From: Plumapathes pennacea
Lineage: Eukaryota; Cnidaria; Anthozoa; Antipatharia; Myriopathidae
Reading direction: 5' to 3'
DNA length: 64,000 nucleotides
NCBI GenBank assembly: GCA_964036295.1
Contig: OZ038466.1
Span: 18,161,097-18,225,096, forward strand
In this document: positions 32,366 through 44,150 of the stretch, one piece after another
Position numbering within the stretch: position 1 is the first letter of the stretch
Layout of the letters: each line of letters starts with the position of its first letter
The notes under the pieces: generated by a model
What the model was told of the DNA's origin: nothing
What the model saw: the letters and a program-made list of their open reading frames with translations, nothing else
The model's database searches: none
Position numbers and translations under genes: made by a program

Positions 32366-33502
32366 TCCCTCTCATTAGGTAAATATGTATCCGACCTACC
32401 CGAGGCCAATGGTTATGCCACTTTTTTCAGTGAAGACGATAATTTTGCGGCGTTCAATTACCGTCTACATGGCTTTACTGAGCCTCCCACTCACCATTAC
32501 AGCCGCTACTTTTGGCACGCTGCTAGAAAGAAAAGGTTTTGCACAGAGAGTAAACCCCAGCATCTCGTTCACTTTGATTACATTGAGTCATTCTTCCAAG
32601 CTTATTCTTCAAAACCCAAGTTTGGCTTTGCATTCTTATTGGAAATTACTCACAATGCTTTGAATTCGGTCTTCATGGGAGGGAGCGACTTCCACAGACT
32701 TATAGAAAGACTGCACACAAGAAACTTCTTAAACAATACCATGCTGGTCGTAATGAGTGACCACGGCTTTAGATATGGAGAATCGAGGTTCACATTTCAA
32801 GGAAAGTTGGAAGCAAGGCGTCCATTCCTCTCCATTACACTTCCACCGTGGTTTCGCAAAGAATACCCACATCTAGTGAGCAACTTAAAACGCAACACAA
32901 ATCTTCTTGTTACTCCATTTGATCTTCATGCGACGCTGCAACACATTATCTCGTACCCTAAACTCCCCCAATATATGAAGTGGGGCAGAAGCTTCTTTGA
33001 CTTCATATCAGAATCACGTGACTGCAGTACAGCTGGTGTACCTGAGCACTACTGCCCATGCGTGCGCTGGCAACCTGTAGATAAAGACCACTGATCAATC
33101 AGGCAGTCGGCTCAAACCGTGGTAACCCATATAAACTCACTGACGTCATCAGATGCCGACGGCGTAAAGTTGTGCGCTCGTTTGGAACTTGCGGACGTTA
33201 CTAGCGGCTATCAGAAAATACCCAACGTTAAGATGCTGCAATTTATACGCGCCGCCGATCGACACAGAGTGGAAAAGTTTGCTGATGGTCCGGTGACTAT
33301 TGTGGACTGTATGTATCAAGTTCAGCTTCGTACTGTTCCCGAGAATGCGGTGTTTGAAGTATCGGTCACCCACGTCAAAGATAAATTTGAAGTGGTTGGC
33401 GAACTGAACAGGATTAATCTTTATGGAGATCAACCGAAGTGCATCATCGACAAGAAACCATTTTTGAGGAAATACTGCTTCTGGAAAAATTTTCAACAGT
33501 GA
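32366..33502 (+). pseudogene. DUF229 (sulfatase-like) pseudogene, 5' truncated with an in-frame stop
   Basis: One continuous frame encodes family-like segments: EANGYATFFSEDDNFAAFNY, LHGFTEPPTHHYSRYFWHAA, FAFLLEITHNALN, LVVMSDHGFRYGE (the metal-site-like DHG), RRPFLSITLPPWFRKEYP and AGVPEHYCPCVRWQPV. Then TGA at 33092-33094 interrupts, and the same frame goes on (VVTHINSLTSSDADGVKLCA through KPFLRKYCFWKNF) to TGA near 33500. The N-terminal part of the domain is replaced by the repeat at 32043-32365, and no intron is visible. DUF229 proteins belong to the alkaline phosphatase/sulfatase superfamily. This looks like a retrocopy or fragment without function. Confidence 0.7.
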
Positions 33503-34568
33503 AAATGACAATCTATGATTCATATTTGTCACGTGTTTATGCCTCATCTGTCGTTGAAAATTTCAGTGCAAAGACCGCCTCTGTTTTGAACTCAGTCAGT
33601 AGCTAGCTTTTTCAGCACCGGGTCCGTGAAACTTTGGAAAAATGTTTCTAATGCATAGGACTTGTGCGTCTTATTTATGTTATTTGGATTCGTGGAAGTC
33701 ATTCCTGTGTAATTTTATTAACTCGCTCTCACTGCAAGCACAAGGTCCTTATTTGACTGTAAAAACAGTATATCTATGCAAGCGCAAGCAAAACGATCAC
33801 AATATTTTAGAGCCGTTTTCGCATGACCGTCGAAAATAATTATGTGATTGTTTTGGTTCTGCTAGCGATTGCGTCGAGTCTGTTTTTAGGGTGAAATAAG
33901 GTCTTTTGTGCTTGTCCTTATACTTGTGTTTGTCTATATTAAAAACTTTTTATTCTGATATTCTGACAGTGCTTGGCGGGATAGCAAGAACAACTGCCAT
34001 AAAGAGCCCAGTCTATTGCCTTGTAACGAGGATTTCTCTGCAAAAATTCGTAGGTCTAACATGAAAATCGCTTTGCAGAGTATTTAAATGGAAAAAATGT
34101 GAATGATGTGGTTAGGTTTTTATTAAGCTATCCCCCACGGCTGTTTCAAACTGCCAATGTCGCCATTCGGTTTCAGTCCACCTAATCGTGCTAACCGCTC
34201 GGTCAGTCAGCCTGGTGAGGAGGCAAAGAGGGACTGGAGACTAAACATCGCTTTTTCCCAGGCTCTCCCTGGGAAATCGGGCAACTGAATCGACGGGCAA
34301 TCTGCATGGTTAGCGACAATTACTACCAGGGAAAAATAACCTCAAATATACTATGGGTGAAAGTGTGACACCACCGCCTTTGGGTGAAGCGAAAACACGA
34401 GCCGCTCATAAGGACAGACTCTGCTACAAACAGCGACAAAGGATCCTCGCAAATACATCATACCAATATAGTTTGCAGGAATGAAGGTGAGTTGTTGCTT
34501 CAGTGACATCTTCTTTATTCCTTATATTCTCTGTGCCCTGTGTTTGACCACTCCTGGTAATGAAAGGG
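33503..34568. other. Gene-free stretch with MITE ends
   Basis: At 33808-33840 lies AGCCGTTTTCGCATGACCGT, a single end of the family complete at 59274-59590. At 34380-34570 lies a partial TTAA-family copy ending GAATGAAAGGGTTAA. Nothing else supported. Confidence 0.4.
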
Positions 34569-34572
34569 TTAA

Positions 34573-34831
34573 AGAGAACCTCTCACCGTAGATGCTTTAC
34601 GCGCCCATGTTTATATTTCCATCCGGAGCTCGACTTTCCTGAGGCACCCACGTTATTACTGATTGATCTGGCTGTCGCTGATTGCCGAATTTAATACACT
34701 CTCTGAGTTTGTGTTGATTTATTTCGCGATGAAACGTAGAAAAACATAGGAATCCGTCATTTTCGTATGATACGAAAATGGCTTGCCGTCAGTCACTGGG
34801 CGCGCTAAGCATCTACGGTGAGAGGGTCTCT
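34573..34831. mobile_element. TTAA-flanked MITE (259 bp)
   Basis: TTAA lies at 34569-34572 and 34832-34835. The inverted ends are AGAGAACCTCTCACCGTAGA and TCTACGGTGAGAGGGTCTCT, extending imperfectly to ATGCTTTACGCGCCCA and TGGGCGCGCTAAGCAT. TTAA duplication fits piggyBac or Kolobok classes. It has inserted directly next to another TTAA-family end. Confidence 0.75.
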
Positions 34832-34835
34832 TTAA

Positions 34836-36115
34836 AATAGCACCTATATTATTTGACGGATACTGTACGTTTTCGTCAGAAAGGATTTGTGCTTCCCCTT
34901 GAAATAGGGGCAGAATGCAACTCGAGAAATACGACCAATTGTTAGGAACTCAATATCTCTCAAAGTGATTTTTTTTCCTGTTGTTCAAGATAGAAATAAT
35001 ATTAGCTCACATTGGCAGAGGACCAATAATTGTTTCTTCACAATTGACATAGAAATCAAACATATTCTGTTTTCCCTGGTTTTTATTCATAAGTCCTGTT
35101 TATTAGTTGTCCCAGTTATCCCCTTATCCACCCAGTACAGTAGTTTAAGCATCATGGGGGAAGCCCTGTTTCCCTTCAGATATCCCGAACCAAGTATGTT
35201 GACATAACCTTCAATCAGAGTACCAATAAGTGTAGTGTTCAATCCTATTTGATCATGCTTTCATTCAGGGTAAGCTTGGCCAAGCACTTTTTAAGACAGG
35301 TTTTCCTGCTACTCTGCACACAGAGATACCAACTCTTAAGATATCAGGAGACATTCAGCGAAAATTTTTCAAAAGAAATTTTTTCTGTGTTGTGATCTAT
35401 TTTCAACATATCTGCCCAAATTTGTTGTCCTTTTTTGATTTTCTGTTTTACCCCTTGAGAAATTGGCTCAAACGAAAATTTTGATCAAAATAGCTGCTGT
35501 TGCAACCTGTCATCACTCGTCAACTCATGCGTTTCATATCACCGACATATTACATGAAATCTGGCAAAACACAAGTATTGCGTGTGTGATTTGTCAAAGC
35601 GAAACCATGAAGAAATCTACTGTTTGTTGAGCAAAAAACTGCTGAAGGATGAGGTCTTGGGCTAGATTACACAACACTGCTTTACATCAAAGCATATCAA
35701 AGTGACATCTGGCTGACAGATTAGCTACTTATGTCAACAAGCACCATTGGGGTGCCAAAAATCTTCAGGCGTGATTTTCTCTGCATCTGAAAAACACGTT
35801 TTGTTGCATTTTCTTGAAGTTCCAGTTCAAGTGAGTTTCAATGGATTGGGTTGGAATTTTGCACAAGTATCGACCGATATGTTAACTTACAAAATTGTGT
35901 CTCTGACTTTTTATTTTCATTTTAGAACCCGAGTTATTTCATAAACAAATTCCCTAACAAACATGTCGCCCAACTTTGACTTTAAATATTTTCCGTACCA
36001 AACAAAATATCAAAAACACTCTTTTTCAGATCAACATATCTGAACTACAAATAATTTATTTAGGTGAGCGAACATGTCAGCAAAAACTTCTGTTAAATGC
36101 AATGAAATTTGTCAC
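34836..36115. other. Gene-free stretch
   Basis: AT-rich, no exon or repeat that I can support. Confidence 0.35.
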
Positions 36116-36117
36116 AG

Positions 36118-36276
36118 TAATAGGCCTTATTCTCTCATGAACAGCCTGGGGCGAGGATGTCATGACCACAGAATAGAAACTCATGCAGGAGAAAGTAAGT
36201 ATTTTCTGTCCCTTTCCCCCACACGGTCATGACATCCTCGCCCCAGGCTGTCGGTGAGAATACGAATAAGGCCTAC
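36118..36276. mobile_element. Hairpin element
   Basis: Left arm TAGGCCTTATTCTCTCATGA then CAGCCTGGGGCGAGGATGTC; right arm GACATCCTCGCCCCAGGCTG then GAATACGAATAAGGCCTA. Arms of about 48 bp flank about 60 bp. The outermost bases TAGGCCT/AGGCCTA suggest a TA target site. Confidence 0.65.
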
Positions 36277-37469
36277 TTGTATGAAACAACTCTCACAGAT
36301 GTTGTATTTTGTTGTGCTCGGAAATGGCTCCATGATGCCTCAAAGAAATCATTTCACTCATTTTCCAGCTGGCAAGCTTTCCTTTTATGTGGGTTTTCAG
36401 TTTTCCAATTTCCAATTTATATTTTTAGTTATGAATACAGCAGTGTAGTTTGCAACTTTCCATCAAAAATCAGCTTTAATCTTTGTCTGAAAAAATTATA
36501 ACATGTATTTAACTTAAGTAAACCACATCTGAAATAACAGGGACTAGAAACTTAATATTTTCTCTATTGCACCATCAAAATATAGACCCTACAAAATCAA
36601 CAAGTGCAGATGCATTCACCTACAGTACTGTATATGTTGGCTGTGTAACAGCAAGCTGTCACCAGGTGTCAATGTGACATGTGGTCTTGGTGTGTAGTAA
36701 GGGCTAAAATGGGATTTTCTTTTTTTTGGAATGTTTTGCAAGAGCAGCCAGAATCATTGGTATTTTTGGTGCATACAATATACTAGGGAACTAGAGAGTC
36801 GTGCCATAAGCCAAGAACTCGATTTCTGAAGCTCTGTAACATTTATAATAATTTACATGTATACAGTACAGCTAAAACTAAGCGAACCAAAAAAACACGT
36901 TCAAAATGCATATTGAACAAAGGTAGGGTTAGGTGGGGTTTAATTTGTTTATCCTCCAAGCATTGATGTCAATGTTGTGACTTCCTGTAAGTTGAATATA
37001 CTGAACCAAAATAAGTGTACAGTATTGCCACAAAATATGTGTGCCATTTTCATGATTGCCGAGACATAATTCTGAGTGGCTGTTTGTCAAAGCTGTTTAT
37101 TTTGAAATTAAGACAATATTTTAGAACTTTGTTGCTTTACCTGACAGGGTATACAGGAACCACACTTTCAAACTGTGTTAGTACTGTAGAGTTGCTTTAT
37201 GTTCTATGGTAACATGATAAATATGAGGACTGGTCATCAAGTAAGCTGTGTACTGACTTTGATCACAAAAGACTTTACAACCTTTGTTTAATCCTCATGT
37301 GGCACTAAGATCTGTGGAAACAGTGGTCTTATTTCAGGCTTTTAGAATATTTTAATAAATTTTGAAAGAACTGAAAACATATGTTGACAGCCCCTTAGAC
37401 TTACTGTGCTGGCCTTTTTCAAAATAATGGCAAGCTAAACAAAGCATCTGTCGCTTCATTTGCAGAGCA
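36277..37469. other. Gene-free stretch
   Basis: No supported gene or repeat; AT-rich with scattered TACTGTA phrases. Confidence 0.3.
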
Positions 37470-37658
37470 ACAACAAAAAATGGGGGCAACCATGACAATG
37501 TACAGTACAGTATGAGGCTGGTGTGGACCATGGGAAGAACATGAAAAGACTGTTGACTATATACTGTGGACAGTTTCACGTGGACATGAAAAGTAGCAAG
37601 GAACAAGCAAGTCTTCAGCAAGGTTGGTCTTGTTATCTTGTTTGATGTCCTAAAATAT
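37470..37658. repeat. Dispersed repeat, left copy interrupted by a foldback element
   Basis: It shares TATGAGG, TGTGGACCATGGG, GACAGTTTCA, GTGGACATGAA and AGCAAG-AACAAGCAAGTCT with 39510-39680 in direct orientation. This copy passes straight into the foldback element after TTTGATGTCCTA; the other copy continues past the same point without it. Confidence 0.6.
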
Positions 37659-38984
37659 GGTGTCGGACAAATGCAGACTGCAGACTGCAGACTAGAAATA
37701 AAATAAAATAAAAACAAAACACAAAAACTTTACATAAAATAAAATAAAACAAAACACCGCATCACGGTGCAAATATAAAACAAAAACTTACGTAAAATGC
37801 TGTGAAATAAGTTCGATTGGTTCCTGTGAGCTTGACAAACAATATCACCCAAACCATTGCGGAAATTCATCATCCAAACCAACTTATTGGATCAGAAAAT
37901 TTCTTCCTTCTGTCAAGCGTTTCTGATCCACTCGATATGTATGTACTTTTCGACTGCACCCCTCCCCCCTCAACCACATTCTTGTACTCGCCCCATTTCT
38001 CGTGCGGTCATGATCTCCAAACTAACTGAATAATGCGCACTTAAAGTGGGGACAGGCAAATTTCAGGTAAATTGACTTGGCTGTATATGACAAGAAATTC
38101 AAGGTGTTCATTTCGCCGGTTTGTTTTGTGAACATGAACTTAATCGCGCAACTTGGGGCTTTTGAGCCAATCAGTTTCTATCTTGAATGATCATTATACA
38201 AAGCATTTGGGGAGCTTCAATAAAAAATGTATGTATGTATTTAAGCAGTGTATGCGGGTCAACTATATTGTTATATGTGGCTTCATCTTTGGGACGCAAT
38301 GGGTTAAAACACTTGCTGATTTGTTTACATGACCAGGGGCTGGTGTCATTAACTGAGTATATGGTAAACATGAACTTGACGAAAAAAACGAAGAGTACCA
38401 AAGTGATGACATCAGAAAAATACCTGTTGCAGAATTCTTTACTTGGACAAATTATCCAGATAATGGTGGTCAAAATTTTTGGACTGAGATGTAGTAATCA
38501 TACAAATGTCTCGTATTCATTACTGGTTTGCATGGCAGTTCCTGTGATTGGCAGCGCAAAACTATTTGGCAGGAAACTAAAAAACCAGAGCTGAAAGTTT
38601 TGAAGTTATCAAATACGAAATATTTCGGTTGCTGTGCAGTCATATTGCGTAGCAAGACCACACGAGAAATGGGGCGAGCACAAAAATGTGGTTGAGGGGG
38701 GAAGGGTGCGGTCGAAAAGTACATGCTTATCGAGCAGATCACAGACTCTTGAGGGAAGGAAGGAATTTTCTGACCCAATAAGTCGGTTTGGATGATGAAT
38801 TTCCGCAATGGTTTGGATGATATCGTTCGAACTTATTTCACGGCATTTTACGTAAGTTTTTGTTTTGTATTTGCACCATGATGCGGTGTTTTGTTTTATT
38901 TTATTTTATGTAAGTTTTTGTATTTTGTTTTGTTTTATTTTATTTCTAGCCTGTGGTCTGCAGTCTGCATTTGTCTGACACCGC
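37659..38984. mobile_element. Foldback element with about 330-bp inverted arms
   Basis: The left arm 37659-38012 and the right arm 38655-38984 are imperfect inverted copies: GGTGTCGGACAAATGCAGAC with GTCTGCATTTGTCTGACACC at the ends, TTACGTAAAATGC with GCATTTTACGTAA, and CGCCCCATTTCTCGTG with CACGAGAAATGGGGCG inside. Both arms carry AAAATAAAATAAAA-type tracts. The interior (38013-38654) has no recognisable protein, so it is non-autonomous. Confidence 0.7.
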
Positions 38985-39009
38985 CTAAAATAACAATGTT
39001 CAGGGTCTT

Positions 39010-39179
39010 ACTGGACCCATTTGTTGATCAGAGATACATATCATACAGTAAGAAGAACTTGGCTTTTGATAGCTTGCTACTGTAAGCTGGTTTAACTATC
39101 AATATTCTCACTCCATCACTCATACATTTCTTCTCAAAAGGTTGAGAGAATCTGCAATTTGAGCTGGGGAGTGAAAGGG
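39010..39179. mobile_element. TTAA-family MITE, left-truncated
   Basis: It shares AGAACTTGGCTTTTGATAGC, AACTATCAAT and TCTGCAATTTGAGCTGGGGA with the copy at 61387-61590 and ends GAGTGAAAGGG before TTAA at 39180-39183. Confidence 0.6.
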
Positions 39180-39509
39180 TTAAGTAGGGAAGTGTTGAAT
39201 ACCATTACCAATTACTGGCACAATTTCTCCCACCATATATATGCTGGCTAAAACAGACACATTGTCAGAAATCGTGGACATTTTGAGCCTGCGCTAACTT
39301 GTCAGCGGTGTATTGTATTACACCAAGAATTGTCACTAAGGTCACTCCAAAACTTCACTAAAGCTGCACTATGTTAATGCAGAGAACTTTTCTGGAATTC
39401 CAAGCTCCATTCTATGTCTCCTCTTGTATAAACAGCCATGACATCACCTCCACGATTTCTGGCAATGCATCTATACATATTCTGTACCTTCATTAATTTT
39501 GTAGAGCAA

Positions 39510-39680
39510 CATGGAAAAAAATGGGGACAAACACAACACGACAACACAGTATGAGGTTGCTGTGGACCATGGGGACAACGTAAAAAGGCTGGACAGTTTC
39601 ATGTGGACATGAATAGCAGCAAGGACCAAGCAAGTCTGTAGAAAGGTTGGTGTTGTTTGATGTCCTAATATAAGAATATT
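39510..39680. repeat. Dispersed repeat, uninterrupted copy
   Basis: Direct copy of 37470-37658 (see there). The junction TTTGATGTCCTAATATAAG lacks the foldback element. Confidence 0.6.
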
Positions 39681-40164
39681 TCACGAATTGCACGGGCTGA
39701 TTTGAAAGCATTTGTTGAGAACACTATATTGTTTTCTCCAAAAATCATCAATTTTGAGAGCTTAGATTTGGGAATATAGACAACATTGTGTCTGAGGAAT
39801 ATTGATACAGAAATCAGGATTTGCAGATGATTCTTATAAAGATTGGCTCATATACAAAAAGTTTTCTTGACCAGTGCATTTTTTCAGCCCTTGTTTGGGC
39901 CTCAGACGAAGGAGGTCAATGCATCTGTGCAATCTAATGCATCATTATCTATTGTGACATAGTGTATGGCTTTCTCAAGATTGCTATGCAGGACTCGAAA
40001 GATAGAGTACAGTAAATTTATATATTTAGTAGTATTCACTGTACAGTGGTTACATTCATTTCTGTACAAAAATTGTCTTTCTGCTCTTTAATATCTCACA
40101 AATTTTGCTGATTATTTCCTCTGACAGTAATATTAACCTAAATCTCAATTTGTTATGGAATAGT
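39681..40164. other. Gene-free stretch downstream of the SANT gene
   Basis: It probably includes the 3' untranslated region of the gene at 40165-43320; nothing else recognised. Confidence 0.35.
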
Positions 40165-43100
40165 CTACAAGTTCAGTCTCTGTGGTGGCCTGATTGATCT
40201 TTGAGTGCGTGGTCTCTTAGCACTGGGTGGTTGACTGGCACCCTCTTTCTCATGGTCATTGTTGGCCTTGTGTGGTCGCTTTCTGCTGGTGCTGCATCTT
40301 TGCTTGTTGTCAGCTTGCTGCTGCCTCACACCCTCTGTATCAGAGAGTTGTTGTGGTTGAATATGGTCAGTGGTAGACCTTTGGTGGCTGACAGCTTGCT
40401 GCTGACTTGCTGCTCCAACTTCATCAGATACTTGAGGTGGTTGACTCTGATCAGTGGTAGATCTTTCACTGGCAGCTTGCTGTTTCTTTGCACTCTTCTT
40501 AGCAGTCACCTGATGCCGTCTCTTTCGAGCACTCTTTGATCTTGGAGGCTTTGGCACCTTGGGCTCGGGAACCTTCACCCAGCCAGTCTCTGGCTCTTCT
40601 GGCATCGTCACCAAGATCAAAGGAGGCCTGCCGGGTGGCAGGGGGTTTGAAGCAATCGAGCAGCCGCAAGTACAGAATGTACGCATCCTCCTCATCCTAG
40701 AAAGAAAAAACACATAAGCAACTGTACAGTACAAAAACAGTAGAGTAAAAAAATAGCTTGTTTCTAGAAACTGTAACAGAATTTTCAGCCTCTATTCCTC
40801 AATATATATTTTTGCTCATATTCGTCTAATTACAGATATGTACATTTTTTTTTCTTTGTTCAACTGTTTTATTCAATTTTAAGTCAGATTCATGAGCAAG
40901 AAATATACAATATACCATGACCTATCAATGTACATGTGTGCCTTGTGTGAAGTGTGGATTTGGACGAATGTACATGTAGAAAGGTTGAAATTTGAATGTC
41001 CCAGACAACAAGGCCAAGTCTATGACATTTCTTCAAAGACAGCTGCTTGCCACCCCTTATTTCTTATAATTTATAGTCATACTATGTAATCATCCGGTAG
41101 CCTGGTCATGCTGGGTTTGGTGGGGTATTGCATTTCTATTGGCCGTCGTTCAGAAACAGGTTGAGATAGCAGCAACAGCGCCTGCGCAGCTTCGACTTCC
41201 GCCACAACCTGAGAGTAATAGAAAATGAGATTTGTTTAGTTTCTCTTTGTTCAAGGTGATTTTCAACTGTCCACGAGACTCGCTTGTGTGATTTTAGAGA
41301 GATTTTTTCATAACTTTCTGGTGTTCTGGTAATAACGCAATAATCGGCGTAAATATTCTGTTTTTAAAGAGGCCTACGCATTTTATCCGAACATCTATAA
41401 CATTAATCCATTTCTATGATTTTACAACGTGAGGAGCCCATCAGATAACGTATATTTTTTCCAGTGCGCGACTTGCAGAACGTAGGGGCTGATGTTTTGA
41501 AACATGACGCAAACATTACTCGTGAATAGTCATCCAGAACATACGCTAAACCCAAGATATTTGCGGTGCGCATTTTTCAATCTGCTTCACGAAAATCTGA
41601 GAATGTTCCGCGTTGGTCTACGCAAACCTACAGTAAGGAGTGTGGTGTCTGTACAGTCATATCGAAAAAAAGAAGTTTTCACACAACTGTGTTTGTTTAC
41701 ATAATTCATTTGCAGAAAGCCAAAACGTTTTAGGGGCGAAACCAGTCTGAACCTTTCGTGAAATGCAATTCGTTTTAATGTCATGATGTACTTGTTTCGT
41801 CCTTGCTGCTTCGATAATGTTTACTGAAGTTTCTGTTATCCTACCTTTCTGAACCACTTGTACTTTGAGAAGTAAAAGTAACGGACACATGCGAAGACGT
41901 CCTGTAGAGAAACACAAAGATTAAAACAATATTAAGTTAATAGTTCAATTTCTACAAATTCTACTAACAGCTCGTGCTTTCGGGATCAAACAACATCGCA
42001 TCAGTTTGTTACCTTTTCTTCCCAGGCGATCTTAGTAAAATCTTTGCCATACTTCATTAAGCTGAAACAAAACATAAATAAACATAGAATATATACATGT
42101 ATATAGAATCCCTTGCTTGGTACCTTTTTAGTATACCGCCGCGATTAGCAGAGCGTACAACGAAGTCGGAATTTAAAACATGTATTAGATTACTCACTAC
42201 CTTACGAAATGGGATAATGTACTGACTTAGTCATTGGTACAGATAATTTGGTTATAATCGAGTTACCTCAGACAGCAACATTGCAACTATGACAGTGAAT
42301 ACAGTACAGTAGCAACAACAACAACGACGACAGTGGTGACTTACCGGAGGGCAAAGATCCTCTCCTGTTGCTCTGTCCATTGCCGACGTTCAAAATCAGA
42401 GATGTGACCGTACTTTATCATCTGTTCCTCAAAGATCTTAGGGTCGACCCATTCTGTTGATGAAAAATGGCTTTGATTATTTTTAAAACATCTTCTTTTT
42501 GTACTTTGTGATTCGCTGTATCGATTTGCGTTGTCAAGCGTTGCGCTTTGCTGTGCTGTGATGTTGTGTTGTGCTATGCTATGCTATAGTCGAACTTCCA
42601 CTAACGGTAACGTGGATTCTTCGCCCCGATGTCTTACCTTCCCTGGGTGGTCCGGTGTAAGGTTCTCTTGAGCAACCGGCTTCAATGTCGGCAAGGTTAT
42701 TTTCTTCATACACCTGAAAGTTTGAGAAAAATTGTCGTAATGAGGTGGTCATCTCCAGTGATAAACTGTTTTAGGCGTAGTTCCTGCCAAATCAGACACC
42801 TGGTGCTAACATAAATTTTACTCTCCTGATGAAACTACCATCGGAATTTTCCTAATCTAAGAGTCGGCTTTACTTCAGTCTAGAGTTGGCTCTTTTTGTG
42901 AAACCGCAAACAAGAATACAACGTCGTAGAGCATGCCTGTCGTACCCTGACTTTCACCACATCATTTCAGAACAAACTGCTATTTAAAATACCTTGAAAC
43001 AAGTTTGTTTGAAAGACCTGAGATGTTTTGTGGACTTGTGAGATCGCGAAATATCCAACTCCAAAACGTTAGCAATACTCGTGCATTAGAAAGGATTCGT

Positions 43101-43320
43101 TGGGGGCGTAACCTATCACAAAACAATACCTTGGTATGTCGGGTTTGTGTCTTACCTTTTGGTAATTTTGCCTGGTATCGTACCGGGGCGCTTTGGTAGC
43201 ATTTCGCTGACTGAAAAAAGCAACAAACATTGCTCAAAACAGGACTGTAAGTTCTACGAAAATAACGATGCCGAATGATTGTTTTACGTACCTTTTTTGC
43301 TCTTTTCGGGCAGATTCCAT
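40165..43320 (-). CDS. SANT/Myb-like domain nuclear protein, frameshifted in last exon
   Basis: Eight exons: 43320-43292, 43210-43156, 42713-42638, 42453-42345, 42061-42013, 41901-41845, 41208-41083, 40696-40165. Phases agree. The start is MESARKEQK. A SANT-like region lies at about residues 79-125: QWTEQQERIFALRLMKYGKD, FTKIAWEEK, DVFACVRYFYFSKYKWFRK, in the style of MIER/RCOR chromatin factors. The last exon opens as DEEDAYILYLRLLDCFK. After the C5 run (40641-40645) that frame stops at 40499-40501, but the next frame stays open to 40165 with a nuclear-looking tail (PEEPETGWVKVPEPKVPKPP, KSARKRRHQVTAKKSAKK, twice STTD-QP-Q-SD, KRPRTQRS). One C too many would explain it: 1031 usable coding bases plus one. 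Likely a DNA-binding or chromatin role (family inference). Confidence 0.7.
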
Positions 43321-44150
43321 TGCTATGCAACGTTTGAATACAGAGTGGATGGTTAACAGATCGTTTAAAAGGCAAAATTTTGCTTGTTTCTTCAGAGACT
43401 TTGTCGTAAAGCAACGCCCGTGAAAACTTTTCACTGAAGTGAGAGTCCTGACTTTTTGTGATGTCACAATCGATACTGGTAGACCAATGAAAACGCTCCA
43501 TCGTGGAAGACGGAGAAATGGCCAATTTTAGTGGTTTTGTTGAACGAAAGTATAATAAATAATCGTTCTAAATTCTATGGTACAAAAACGAGCCTGATTT
43601 TGCTAACGTCAGCTCTGTATTCGTACGTTAAATCCGTTGAAAAGTTATTTTTTCTTGCTGCGCGCGCTGCTTTCGACAGCATGATCCCAACGTGCATTGC
43701 TCGCGTCAGCTTTGGTGCCGGAGCCAAGTTGTCATCTCCCCTCCCCTCCCCTCCCCCAAGGAGAAGAAATTGTTTCTTGATCATAGTCAGTCAAGGATAT
43801 TATATACCCGCGTGCGCTCTACACTCCTTTGTAACAAACTGTTTTAATAACCTATACTGTCTTCCTTGTGCAAAATAAGAGAATTCATTTCAAGTCAATT
43901 TTCTTTGTACAGGACTTCAGAGAAGGAAATAATGGACAAGGCAACTGGGACTGGATATAAATGATCGGCCGCCTTCATGAGGAACGCTGTTTTTCCTTGA
44001 AGAACCGTTTCTTAACACAACTAAAGTATAAAGGTAAGAAAGGAAGAAGTGTATTGTCTACTTGAACAGAGACACACGATAGAAAAAACGTTTAACACGA
44101 GAAAGCGAGATCAGAAATACTGCAATTAATCGCTATTCGTGAGCTTTTAC
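43321..44150. other. Upstream region of the SANT gene
   Basis: It presumably holds the minus-strand promoter. CTCCCCTCCCCTCCCC lies at 43737-43753. A longer open frame overlapping exon 1 (starting at 43500) is in a different frame from the conserved reading and was not chosen. Confidence 0.35.

Noticed and set aside
40201..40539. Hydrophobic plus-strand frame opposite the SANT gene's last exon
   Set aside because: It is the reverse reading of a Gln/Ser-rich coding exon; the hydrophobic residues follow from that composition.
43234..43525. Longer frames starting upstream of the SANT gene's first exon (including one starting MERFHWSTSIDC)
   Set aside because: That frame hits a stop after splicing to exon 3; only the MESARKEQK frame keeps all eight exons in phase.
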